The notes beneath the pieces were generated by a model. The model saw nothing but the letters and a program-made list of their open reading frames with translations. It did no database searches and was not told where the DNA came from. Source: Rhododendron vialii (taxonomy: Eukaryota; Streptophyta; Magnoliopsida; Ericales; Ericaceae). From it: a stretch of 64,000 nucleotides of DNA. Location of the stretch: NCBI RefSeq assembly GCF_030253575.1, contig NC_080561.1, positions 37,867,564 through 37,931,563 of the forward strand, written 5' to 3'. A program made the translations under genes and the position numbers. Of this stretch, positions 23,215 through 35,355 are shown piece after piece. Positions within the stretch are counted from its first letter, which is position 1. Each line of letters opens with the position of its first letter.

Positions 23215-23587
23215 TCGTCTCTCTCTAGTAGATGCTTTTTTATGGTTGTTTACCATATGCGATCCGTGTGCACAACTAAAATGCATGGACCTCGCAGAAG
23301 TAAGAACTGGGTTTAGAGGATGAGATTATTTTGTATTGAACTAATATGTGTAGAAGACGATGAGTTGTAGGATGAGAATTGGGTTTTGTATAACTTCTAT
23401 AAATGTGTTACTATTTGATTAATTTACATATTTGCCTATGTTAGCCAGCGAAAAAAATGTTCCTTTATAGGTATACAACTCGCCACAATTAGAGCTTTTC
23501 TTGCTTCTTGTTTTCGGAAGAAAGATATGAACTTTATCTTACTTTAGGGTTTTTTCTGTTTGTCTCCTTGATCGAATCTATCTAGTA

Positions 23588-26500
23588 ATGGCGAAAGAAG
23601 GACCTGATTGGGAAGGACTGCTCAAGTGGAGCCTCGCTAACTCAGATGGTACTCGTCCTTCTCGTAACTTGAGGTACCCTTCTATCCCTATATATCAGTT
23701 TGTCTATCTTTGTTTGAATGGATAAGTTATTATCTTTACTTTGAATATTGTGGTTTTTTGTTGTCCTCACTGTTGCTTTAGGTGGTGGTGCTAATTGTTC
23801 TCTTCTTATACAAGTGGCATTTGATTTCATGGTTGAGTTTTGATTTGTGTAATTTTGCAATCTTGACATGTTTTCGAGGATTATTGCTTTGAGATATTGT
23901 AGAATTAATCATTTAGGGCCCGTTTGTTTGATTGGATATGAGTGTCTGAGTTTATGGATAAAATTGTTATGTATTGATTAAATATTCATGGGTTTTTTTA
24001 TATCTCAATGTTTGAGATACAATACCATGGGGATTGTGATATCATTAATTGAATCACTATCAGTCCAATGAGATTACATATTCTGTGAGATCCCATCACT
24101 ATCAGTCCTGTCAAACAAATTAGCACTTAAGTGAATAAGAGTATAGCTTAACTTTGGAATTTGGAAACTGATCTTACTGATTATGAAGCTTGGTTTCTTT
24201 AGTGGATGGGCTCTTAATGAACAGGATATGATACGAAGCCCACTAATCCTAGACAGCTACTGATGTCAAAAGTGACCTAGTTTATGCTGTAAGCATTCGG
24301 GTAGCTATTGTACTTCAGGGAATTCCTTTGATTCTGAATATTTTCGTGGTGGCTACGAAAATGACGGTGAAGTATAGCTGATTAGCGAGTCAGTCAGGAA
24401 TTTGTTAATGAGGTTGTCAGGAGTTAGTTATAGTGGACTAGTGGTGATGTCTGTTGTGATTTTTGAAGCTCAACTGGTTACTTTTTCTCCTCCAGTTCTA
24501 CATATAAAGGACCATATGCATATTATGTGGATGGAATGGAAAGATTGATTTATTTTCACCATAACACGAGAGAGAGTTTCTACGAGACTGAATACGGCAA
24601 TCGTACGTACGGCTTAGAGCTAAGGCATTCATAGGTCTAGTGTCAGAGCTCCTTCTAGGAAGTGATAGCTTAAAAGGCAAGTCTTCCTGTCTCTAGGGAA
24701 ATGGGAAGGCTCTTTCTTCTCACACTCCCTCTCATTTATACCCTTCCCAAATCCTCGCGTCGGCTACCATTTTAAAAGCTCCTGCTGTGGCATTACAATA
24801 AGTTTGTCGCTTCTGGGATGGACATTACAGTAGTATGTTTTGCAAATTGTGGGATCCACTAATACTCTTAAATGCGGTCCTTACATTAGGTGAACTTTGC
24901 AAGCAAAAATTTATTTTGTCATCCCAAATCAACTCTAAATTTGTCTTCTTTTCTGTACTTTTTAAGCGAGGAGGACAGAAAATGGTTCATGGAAGCTATG
25001 CAATCTCAAACTTTGGATGTCATCAAGCGAATGAAAGAGATAACTCTCGTTATGCAAACTCCTGAGCAAGTCCTGGAGGAGCAGGGAGTTACTGCTTCAG
25101 ATATTGAAGGTATTTGAAAACATAGTCTCCAATTGGAATCGTGTAAAATGTTAAAAAGATTGAATTCAATTTCTTTTTTACTGATCTTGCATTCTTTCAG
25201 ATATGCTAGAGGAGCTACAGGAGCATGTCGAGTCCATTGACATGGCTAACGGTAAGGCCATTCTTGATTTGGAGTCTGGCTCTTCCTCTTCCTCATTTAG
25301 GGATGTCTTATTTGGTGCCATATGGACATTTTGTTTTGCAATTTTTCATTTCATGGTTGCTAGAATTTGTAGTTCTAGAATGTCACTCACTCTCTCAAGT
25401 ACAGTTGAACCCTAGGAAATGATTTCTTCTCTTTTAAGGATGCTTTTAACTTGCATTATTTGAAAAAGCTAGAATCTTTCTTTCATGTTCTCTTTCTTTC
25501 TTTCATTAAGGTTGTGCCTTTTGTGCCGATCATAAAAAAAAAAAAGGTTGCGCCTTGTGATTATGCATGTTATCATTCAAGGTATTAGCCTCAAGAAGAA
25601 CAAGTGAATAGTTTATTACCCAAATTGTCCCCATTTGTTCTTTTGCGGCATCATTAGCATGTCATTGTGCTTTATGCTCTATATACATCTGTTCATTAAT
25701 TTTAGTCACTTCTACTCATCTGGATAATTTCCTTTGAAGTTGCACTTTCAAGAAAGCGTTCCTGGGATGCTAAGTTTGGAAATTCCTGAACTGCTGGTGT
25801 TATTAATTATCTGTGTTCATCTGCATATTGTTGAGGCCTTGAGGTTAAACAAGTTCCTACTGAGGTTCTGCATTGGGTTCAACGCATTGTGTCGACGCTA
25901 TTGTCTTCAAAATTACTTGATCGGACAAAAGTGTTAAAGTGCCCATTGAAAAGGTTAAAAAAAGTGTAGTTTCATGGGTAAAATGTGTTGATCAGTAAAC
26001 ATCGTGGATTACTGATTGAGAAGGTTAAAATAGCGGCTTGTTTAGGTTTACCATGTAAACAATGAAAGTTTCTGTAGGTTGTGATGAATGAAAGTGGTAT
26101 TTGCATCTGTACAAAGCAGTTACTTGGTGCTTTGGCTGACTCTTCAAATCTGTCAGATCTTAACTCAATTGGTGGATTGGTTCCTCTCCTTGGTTACCTG
26201 AAGAACTCCCATGCTAATATTCGAGCTAAGGCTGCAGATGTTGTCACCACAGTTGTTCAGAATAACCCAAAGAGTCAACAACTGGTGATGGAAGCAAAGG
26301 GCTTGGAACCTCTGCTTTCGAATTTTACTTCAGACGAGGATATTACTGCTCGTACCAAAGCACTTGGAGCAATATCCTGTGAGTATTTTTTCCCCTCCTG
26401 TTGAATTTTTATTATGTTAAAGCTACGCTCAGAAATGCTTCTGCAGTCTATCATTTGGGACTCCGCTGCATTTTTTCCTTGCGACTTATGGTGGATGGAT

Positions 26501-27559
26501 TTAGGGAATGTTCTAATTATGGTGTGGGTGTGTTTCAGCTTTAATCATGCACAACAAGCCGGGAATTGCTGCATTTCGTCTTGCAAATGGTTATGGTGCT
26601 CTGAGAGATGCTTTGAGTTCAGAGAATGCGAGATTCCAAAGGTAACCTGTGTTAATGACTCAATTGACTCAATATATCAATTGTGGTGCCATTTTGATTT
26701 TCATCACTTTTCCGTGACTATGTTTCTATTTTGAGTCAGGATTTTTTCAATTCCTAGGTTATTATTTGGCCCTTTTTTTTTCCGTCCTTTTGAACCTGGG
26801 TTAGTTTATGGTCAAAGGTCTGTCATGGTCCTTTTCATCTGAAGAGTGGAGTCGGAAAAGTGAAGAAAATTAGACAAGGATTAATTTCTAAACAAGGGCC
26901 CCTATAGGAAAAACAATACACCATTGCGGAGAAGTTAGTCCAAGGTTCTGAATTTCTTATGAAGTTTATGTTGCAGGAAAGCACTCAACTTAATCCACTA
27001 CCTACTACGGGAGAACCAGTCTGACTGTAATGTAGTCACTGAGCTAGGGTTTCCTCGGATTATGATGCACCTCGCCTCCAGTGAAGATTCAGAAGTGAGA
27101 GAAGCTGCACTTCGCGGCCTCCTTGAGCTTGCCAAAGACAGGACTGATGGAACCCAGGGTGGTTTTGGGGAGGAAGATGAGAAACTGAAGCAAATTCTTC
27201 AAGATAGGATGAATGGTATTAGTGCGATGCCTATGGAGGATCTTGGGGCTGTCAAGGACGAGAGGCAGCTTGTGGATTCCCTCTGGAATGCCTGTTTTGA
27301 CGAGCCGTCTTCTCTTAGGGAGAAGGGGCTTCTTGTTCTTCCAGGGGATGATGCACTTCCACCTGATGTTGCCGGTGGGCATTTTGAACCTCCTCTGAGA
27401 GCCTGGGCTGCAAATCCCGAATTTGGTAGGAATGCTAGTACTGAAAAGAAGGAAACCCCTTTGTTGCTTGGTCCAGGTCCTTCAACAGAGGATGGAGCCC
27501 GTCTCCAAGTTAGCTCAAATGGAGATGCTGATGCAGGTGACCACCACCGTAGTGACTAG
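23588..27559 (+). CDS. FES1: Hsp70 nucleotide exchange factor, Fes1/HspBP1 family
   Basis: Cytosolic co-chaperone that binds the Hsp70 ATPase lobe, releases ADP and protects cytosolic Hsp70 during heat stress. Exons: 23588-23673, 24967-25109, 25201-25251, 26157-26378, 26539-26641, 26977-27559 (395 codons plus stop), all GT-AG with matching phases. The N-terminal Fes1 domain (MAKEGPDWEGLLKWSLANSD) covers roughly residues 1-95. Armadillo repeats follow at ~95-260 (GGLVPLLGYLKNSHANIRAK, PGIAAFRLANGYGALRDAL, RFQRKALNLIHYLL, VREAALRGLLELA). The C-terminal ~120 residues are low-complexity and probably disordered. A donor-like site at 27,536 followed by an exon-like segment at 28,190-28,239 would give an alternative C-terminus. 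From genomic position it is probably the orthologue of Arabidopsis Fes1C. Confidence 0.93.
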
Positions 27560-28864
27560 TGACCGATGACAGTAATGTAGCTTGGCGTGTTCATATGTTT
27601 AGTTGGACGCGTTTTTGTGGAATTTCTTTTTTTTAAAAATCCTGTGTAACAATGCCTTCTTTACTGTCTGTCTCTCAAATTAGCACTCAGATGTTTGTGT
27701 GTTATTATTGAGATATGGCCACTGGTTGTCTGGTTTTTGTAGAAAATGTTTTTGGAACACAAGAGGCTCTGCATGATATTACATTTGGAATGACAAGGAT
27801 GTTGGTACTATTTTTGATGTTGAATTGCTTGTAATGTGATGGTTCCGGGCATTAATATTCCACGTGGTGATTCTTGAGAGATGAGGAAATTTACTGTATG
27901 ATAGTCATGTCCATAGGAAAATGACCACCTGCATGGCTGGATGAGGTCTGAGCTACTTGTAAATTAAGAATTTTGTCTATCTACATCACAAAATTTGCAC
28001 CTGTTGTCTACTCCAACTAATAGGTTACCTCAAAATTTACTTGCTGTCTGGGGAAGCTGCTTGCCTGCTTCAAGACCTGTTCCGTTTCAACAATGAAATC
28101 TGGTATTTAAAAGCTATGATTTTTGTTCGCAGCATCCAGTTCTCCAAGCATTGGTTTTCAGTACTGATCTGTGTTGATTGCTTCAATAGGTTGCAGACTT
28201 GCAGTCAGAGGCATGGAGCACCATGAGCAGCACACAAAGGTAAGAAGACTCTTGAGAACTTGTTTGATGGGAAATTTGGTTCCATGGATGGTGGAAAGTT
28301 TCTTTGATTGAGGAACAGTAAAGTATTTTTTTCTTCTTCTTTGTTTTGATACTTCAAGTTTGATCTCTATTAAATTAAGTCGCTTATCTGGCTTGACAGT
28401 TGATTTTGAATAAGCATCTCACATTCCCCCACTGAGTTGCATGAAATTAAAGTAAAAGTATGTGTTTAAGTTTCATTCTTTCTCATTTGAGTGTTTTCTT
28501 GATTTCGAGCCAAAGGTAATTGATGAATTGGAAACATCTCTTTTCCTTTTCTATTTAATTACCCAGTTCGTATCTTTGTTTCTTGTGTACCCGGGAGGAA
28601 TCCGATCTCTTCAATCTCGGGACACCATCTAAATAACTGCAGCACAAAGAGTCAAATAGGTTGGTAAGAAAGAGCCTGAGGTCGGGTTGTATGGCATACA
28701 TCTCCGTTGAATAATTACAAGGTTACCTTAGGATGATGTTCCATGCATCTTCTAATAAGCTAACATTGCCTTTGACTAACCAAATATATTGGAACACAAA
28801 TTGCTGGAAAGGAAAATGAAAGGGATCTCCAACACTTAACACACTTCATTTCCTAGTGTTGATC
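27560..28864. other. convergent 3' regions of Fes1 and the thaumatin-like gene
   Basis: Spacer between two genes transcribed toward each other. It must hold both 3' untranslated regions. The segment 28,190-28,239 is bordered by AG and GTAAGA and may be a spliced 3' exon of Fes1. No independent gene is seen. Confidence 0.5.
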
Positions 28865-30100
28865 TCATTTGGGTGGGCAGAAAGTGATGACATAGCGTGA
28901 AGCCCTGCACTTGTTAAGGCTAGAAGAGTCATCGAAAGCGTAACTATAGGCTTTAGGACATATTGCCTTGAACAGGTGAGAAAACAGTGTTGGTTTGCAA
29001 GTTTGGGGGTTCCCATAACTCCCAGTGCAACAATACTTGGCCGATTGCATAGCCAAACAAGCACTCTTGCACCCCACCACTTTCCCTCCTATCCTCTCCT
29101 CCAACATCGACGGGCAACAAATGTTCAAATCCACCACGCAAGCCGCCACTCCACACCCGATACCGCCTCCCACAGGAGCCATTGATACCGGCAAGTTGAA
29201 TCCATCCACCAAGCTCACGTCGTAGAAATGCAAGGGTGAAACTGATGTCCCGAGCGTCATTTCCACCACCGTGGCCGGTGGTACTCCGCCCATGCCCCGA
29301 CAGTGGAGTTGGTTGGCGCAATCTCCGGTTTCACAAGTGCCTTTTCCACTGGCGTCGAAACTGCAACCTTGCCTGTTGTGGCAGAGGCAGAAATTTTACG
29401 TCAGTATTCTCAAATATTAGACAAACTCTCAACGAACTTTTCCGTCACAAGTAAAAAACATTGATACTAATTAAACATAAGAACAAACTGGTACATTTGT
29501 CTTCTACGTTTAGATCCAGACTAGTTTTCATGCACTGGAAATTTTTGCATGATGCTAAGATAGTTTCGTTAATTGTCTCCGCCACTACTTGCCTGGCCCA
29601 AATTCTCCCTGACCACTTCTCTGGCACGTCAATGACTGATTCCTCACCGCTGCTCAGTTGAAACCCCCCATCTTTTGGCGTAGGCTGACCAGCGCCGCCT
29701 AGCATTCCTGGCCATATGCTTTCATTGCAGTTGTTTACAAGTATAAGTTGAGCCCCATCTGCAATAACAAAAAGAAAAAAGTTGAAGAATTACTGAGTTG
29801 CTTAGTGAGTTTATAACCAAAGAGCATTCCTGTTCTTTAAGACCGTAACCTTACACACAATTTCGTTGGCCACAAACTGACATAAAACACAACTATCTTG
29901 CTACCAACTCATTGTCTACTGTGAAACAGACTATGAGTATGATTTCGCACATAAACGTGTAGGAAACGGGTCTAACAATGTATATGAAGTATTGAACGAG
30001 ACAAACCACGTAAAAGAATTTAGGAGGAAAACAATGTACTTGTGACAGAGAGGGAGGACAATAAGAACAGAAAGCAGAAGACATGCGAGGAAGGTGGCAT
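28865..30100 (-). CDS. thaumatin-like protein (PR-5 family)
   Basis: Secreted, disulfide-rich protein of the PR-5 family, usually linked to glucan binding and defence or development. Exons: 30100-30040, 29758-29593, 29372-28865 (244 codons plus stop, normal for the family). Exon 1 encodes only the signal peptide ([20 protein letters not shown]). The mature protein opens with [11 protein letters not shown]. The thaumatin signature is present as [17 protein letters not shown] count 17 cysteines in the mature part, one more than the usual 16, the extra being in NICCPS. Intron 2 begins with GC rather than GT (AG|GCAAGT) and ends in AG, a rare but known splice type. No GPI-like hydrophobic C-terminus is present. 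By position it would correspond to At5g02140. Confidence 0.93.
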
Positions 30101-32627
30101 TGCTCAAGTTTGATGCTGTTGTTGGAGAGACAGAGAGAGGGAGGGGTCTGCAGTTGTGCCAAAAATGAGGGGTTTGGACAACTGCTTCCAATGTGAAGTA
30201 CAAGTGTAAAACAACCTCGTTAACTGCTGTACCTCCCTTTGGCATTGGTTTTATAGCTTATCTTTGCTCCTTTTTCACTTTTTAAACATAAGGGGGCATC
30301 TGTGCATTGCTTCCAATGGAGGGTTTGCTCTTGTTCAAGTGGTACATTTACTAGTTTAACATGAAAGATACCTCATCCACTATGAAAACAATAGCGCTGG
30401 ATGCTTTCTTTTGTACATGGGTGACATCCCGTTGATGCCTTTTCAGTAAAATTTTATTAGTATTACTTGCAAAAAAAAAAAGAAAAAAATGAGTCGGATT
30501 GTAAGTAGGATCCTTTGTGTATGCCGTAGCCTAGAGATCGATCCGCTGAATCAATGGTACTTGTTTGCAAGCGATCAAAGCATGTTTTTTCATTTCTCCA
30601 AGGATTCTCTGTCGTTAGAATTGTTGTGGTCGGTGGATATCCGACAGCATTATATGGAGCAAATCTAAAATTTACAAAACATTTTGTTCGCGTTGTCGGG
30701 CTTTGGAAGAGATTGGGAATGAGAGGGTTTGGGACGTCCAGTACTTTGGTTTTTTTTTTGAAAATGGCCTGGCCCTCCCACAAAAAAATTACCCAATGGG
30801 TGGGGGAGAAGCCATATCTTTTGCTTAATTGTGTTTGCTTTGGGCCTCTAAAACCAACCTCTTTCTCTTTGCGAATTGTCCTTAATAAGTTTTCTGTCCA
30901 ATTATTACCCCAAAAACCTCCTCCAAACCCAAACCAAGAACCAAGTTAGTGATGGATAAAAACTTTTTAATTAGAGGAGTTGCAAAGGGATCCAAATAGT
31001 GGTTTTGTTTAGTGATGAAAGTAGGGGTACTTAAAGCATTAACTTCGAAAACACTAGAAGGGTTTGGGGTTGTAAAGAGACATATGATATTATGGATCTT
31101 ACTTTCTCACCCTTGTCCCATAAGCTAGATATCCCTTCTGAACCCACATTTCAACTGGTTGAGCATGTATGCTAGGGCGGCTTTACAAAAAAGTGAGAAG
31201 GGTCCAAACTCCAAAGAATACACTATTTTTTTCTAATGTACTTCGGCCTCGTACAATTGTTAATATTGGAACAATTGTACGAAGCCGAAGTGAGTGAAAA
31301 CCCACTTGAAGTCAGTAAGTAGAGATGATAGCCCAACAACAATAATATAAACTCTGTTCAATTAATTTTCAACCAAACCACTACTTTTTTTTTTTTTTCC
31401 CAGATAAGAGTTATTTATCATAAATATTTTCTGCACGTTCTTGTCAATGCTAATCTTAAATCCTAGAGCAGCCCCTTCATGGCTCAGTTTGAGCCTGTAT
31501 GGTTGCTTGACTTGTATGGTTGTGATTTGTGAACTCCTTTGATTTCAATTTTTTTCTTTCCAAAAACCGGATGTCCGGGTCAGGTTGTGCGTACCTCAAC
31601 TAATTCCGGGCCTCTGAAATTAACGAACCGGGAAAACCCTCCAGTGACCGTAAGATTTGGAATATTTGGCCTCCATGACATTTTAACATTCCGTGCACTG
31701 GTGCTGAGTCGTCGGACTTATCCACCTAGGGATTCGTGGAATTTCTGTGGATTGCGTCGGGGGAAATCTACCAAAGCTAGGCAGATAGAAAGACTACAGC
31801 GACGACCTCATGGAGGCAAGCACTTATTACTTTCGCAATTCTCATGTCCATTTGGTGAACTTCGTTACACAACTATTAATTTAACGACTATAGTGTGTAT
31901 TGTGGATAAGCTTTTATAACTTTATAGGAAGAATGCTTGAAGTCTGGATCTGGAATGAATTGCACAGTCCGCTTCCAAGAATTAAAGGTTTTGAATGCAA
32001 ACGTGTCATGGTTTATTTTATTTAAAATCTTCCAAGTTTGGAAGCAAAAGCTCATTGTTTGCTAAAATAGCCAAAAGATTGCACATGCCTTTCTTGTTCA
32101 TTGTTTCGGTAAATTGGAGGGCCAATACCACAGTCCGCTAGCAGGAATCCAATTAAAATCGGATCAAAATCCCGAATTGGTTATCGTAACACACGGGTTG
32201 ATAGTACGCGAGTTGGAGTTGATAGACCTTCTGGCTAATTCAACCAAACGTAAGTTCCCTCTGTAGTGACTGCTATATATCACTAGAATGTTCCACCGGA
32301 TCTATGCATCTATATTGATCGGTATTTTTTTTTGATAGCTCAGGTGTTCGAGCCAACTTTCATACAGCTCGATCAACAAATCATTTGGCTCTCTATCCTT
32401 GTACTTCTGTAGTTCTGTTTTCGTTCCTCGTTCCATGAGGTTCTCAAATTCTTTGAATGTGAAACTCATTTCATGTTCATAAAATGGCAAACAAATAAGA
32501 GTCAATTTATGCATCTGGGATGTGCTCTGACAGCTTGATAAGGAAAACCTTGAATAAGTTACAGGGTTTAAAACTTCAAGTGCTGTTGACATACTGCTCG
32601 CTAATGCTCCCTCTTCTGATTGAATCC
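30101..32627. other. spacer between the thaumatin-like gene and OHP1
   Basis: The first part is the thaumatin-like promoter. The part just below 32,628 should be the OHP1 3' untranslated region. A 109-codon minus-strand frame at 32,302-32,631 and plus-strand frames near 30,554 and 31,539 show no recognisable domain. In Arabidopsis this position holds At5g02130, but I see no TPR-type gene here. Confidence 0.5.
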
Positions 32628-33622
32628 TCATAGAGGGAGATCAAGACCTTTCCCAATTTCCACCCCAATCAGTTGAAGGATTCCCTTGTTTATGATCTGA
32701 AAAACGAGAGACATCACCCCCAACGATTAAAAAAAAGAAAAACCATAATTATAGGTATGCGTAAAGAAATCGTAGGATTTGAAACTCTCTAAAAATCAAT
32801 CTGGCGACTGCTCTCAACAGGATCAACGTAAAGAATTCGTTCCCATTAAAGAGGTTTTATCGGTTTCATGCCCCTTTGAGACTCTGAAAAGATGGGGAAA
32901 AAAAACCCATAAATCGGGAGGGATTCGACTAAACATCTCAAAAAGGATCAAATACTGGTTCATTTATTTCTCGTCTCAACTTACACCTTTATGAATGGAA
33001 GCGGAGGAATGGCTATAGCCGTATCTGAAAACATATCTTGGGGAAATGAAATCTCGCTTCGTTTTCATTGGAAACTAGAGTAAGGAGTAGATTTTCTTGG
33101 GTGTTCTATATTTGATTTGACCTGTCGATAAATACGCAATCGCAAGCATACGATTCATGATTTGTTTGAGGAACAGTAATGAACTAATAACCAAGCACAG
33201 TTCTAAAGAAAGAAAGAGAAGTGAAAGCAGCTCACCAATTCCACAATGAAAGTCCCAATGAGGCCAATCATACAAGCTCTAGAGTTCCATATTTCTGCAG
33301 TCCTTGTGAACCCAGCAAATGGTGCTTTGAACGTTGGCTCCACTTTTGGCAATTCTACCTAAAAATTATAAAAACCCATTTCGATTCAATCAATTTTTAA
33401 GCAGAAACAAATTGTATCTAACATTTCTACTGAGAAGGGAAAAAAAATCCCAAATAAAGAACATACCCCTGCAGGAAGCTTAGCAGCCTGGATCTTGAAA
33501 GCGACGCGGTCTCGGGAGGTTTTGATTTTTGGTTTCGGAGCATGGAAGAGGGAGAATTGAGGATTTTGATGGTGGATCGTTGGGAGGAAAGAGGATGAAA
33601 TGGATGGCAGAGTAGTAGCCAT
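32628..33622 (-). CDS. OHP1: one-helix protein 1 (light-harvesting-like, chloroplast)
   Basis: Thylakoid protein with a single chlorophyll-binding helix. OHP1 works with OHP2 and HCF244 to load pigment during photosystem II D1 synthesis and assembly. Exons: 33622-33467, 33358-33236, 32696-32628 (115 codons plus stop; Arabidopsis OHP1 has ~110). The N-terminal ~45 residues are a transit peptide (MATTLPSISSSFLP). The mature part contains the helix motif AEIWNSRACMIGLIGTF, with the E-x-x-N-x-R pigment ligands, and ends GVEIGKGLDLPL. All introns are in phase 0. A GATAAG I-box, common in light-regulated promoters, lies on the minus strand at 33,678-33,673. Confidence 0.95.
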
Positions 33623-33844
33623 TTTTCTTCGGTTCCTGCAACTGTAGCCATTGCTTTCTTTCTATCTTATACCTTATCAACTGCCCTTTAACTTGGGCTT
33701 TGAGCATTAATCCTCTGGAACCCATCCTATCCTAGTGGAGAAACAGAGAGTGTGGTCCAACTTCACCACTTGAGCTTTCAAGCTTTGGACCTACTTGGTG
33801 ACATATAGTAGTTCTTTTCAGCATTCTTATTTTCACTTACAAGC

Positions 33845-35355
33845 GAAAACATGTTTTAGTGGATTCGACAATTTTAGAATTGGTTTACTTTCGAGATTGC
33901 CGGTGGAAAAACCATAAAATTTGGTTGATTTTGAAATTTCAAGCATGCGCCCAGGGCGCGATGCAATGCGCTTGAGGCGCACTGATTTGCGTCTGAGGCG
34001 CAATAACACTTAGAAATTAGTCAAACTTTGCGGGTTCGCTTCGGACACTCCCGAGCTCCGATTTTCGCAAGGTTTGAACCGTTAAAAAGCTTGTTGAGTG
34101 TACTTTCTAACCCAAGTAGTTTGCAATTAAAGTTATTTGTACATAAAAAGATATGACCAAATTACTCTCAGTGAGTTGAAATGTAAATCATTCTGGTAAA
34201 ACGCTAGCATCTCCTTCATTTTAAATCGGATAAAGACCTATAACGTATCGATAAAGAGGATTTTTAAAGTTCTAAAAGTTGGTTGATTCCAACCATAAAA
34301 ATAATAATGTATAGTTTATGAAAAAGGGGTGGCAATTAGACCGCTACAAAAATTATCTGAGCACTACTATCTCTCCACTACCAACACTGTCACCGTAACA
34401 CTACTTCTACACCACCATCAATTCACCATCTATTTCAGCATCACTTCTCCCCCTCTATGACCACCTTTTCCTCTGCTACCACCGTTGCCACCACACCTTA
34501 ACCCAGGCACCTCCGCCTTCGTTCAACAACTACGTACGTACAACCAGCACCACCACTACAATGCCACGACTATCACACCTCAACAAGCAACTCCACCACC
34601 ACTACTACATCTCAACCACTACCATCATTTTTAGCACCACAAAACCACAAAAGTATGAGAGTACAGCATAGCAAGAGTGAATGTTTTAGACATTGAGTGT
34701 AAAGTTTAAGAGATATTTTTAAAATTTTCCTCCTTTTAAAGTGATAATAATCGCAATGTTCTTTTGGTGGTGGTCGTGGTTTTGAAGTGCTGTGGGTGAT
34801 TCCTTCTGAAATATTCTCAATCCAAAAAAATTTAGAAAATCGTTAATGTTATATATTCCAAAAAACACTCTTCGATATTGGAGATTTTGTTTGCGAAGTG
34901 ATGGCGATAGATTTGAATATTATGAACACTTGAAACTATTTTGGGGCGTCGGTGGTGGTGAAATAACAAAGGTGGTAGAATGCAGGCGAGGTGGTTGTCG
35001 TGATAGTGCGTGAAAGAATGGGAGGAGCTGGCGATGGTGCAATGATGAGGTGATTATGGTCGAGGTAGTGGTGAAAGTATTGGTGGGGTGAAAAGGTTAT
35101 AAAACGGTGGTGGTTTGGTAGTCGTAGTGGTCAAGTGATTTTTTCAGTGATATGGACAGTGGAATTTGGCTTCATAAATGTATAAGCATTGTCATCGGCG
35201 TATGTCTTTGGCAAATTCCGATGATTAAACATATTTTGTGTGCTTTGACGAAGTCTGGAATGCCTTATTAATTCTCTAAAACTCTATAAGAAATGAACAA
35301 ATACCATAGAACTGGGAATGTGAGTACTGAATGGAATATAGAATGAGGGGAAGGG
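33845..35355 (+). repeat. array unit 1 (left edge, left arm truncated)
   Basis: It enters the repeat about 100 bp before the GC core: only gcgaaaacatgttttag and tggtttacttt of the left arm remain, then the unit is complete to gaggggaagggg. This is the array boundary toward OHP1. Confidence 0.8.

Noticed and set aside
22948-23323. Ser/Leu and Arg/Glu frames across the CT microsatellite
   Set aside because: They are translations of the dinucleotide repeat in the Fes1 leader.
32302-32631. 109-codon minus-strand frame just downstream of OHP1
   Set aside because: No family recognised. It overlaps the OHP1 stop region and most likely the 3' untranslated region.
33960-34010. Short GC-rich palindromes repeated at intervals, considered as a CRISPR-like array
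   Set aside because: Spacing is ~1.78 kb, the spacers are themselves repeated, and the DNA is a plant nuclear genome.
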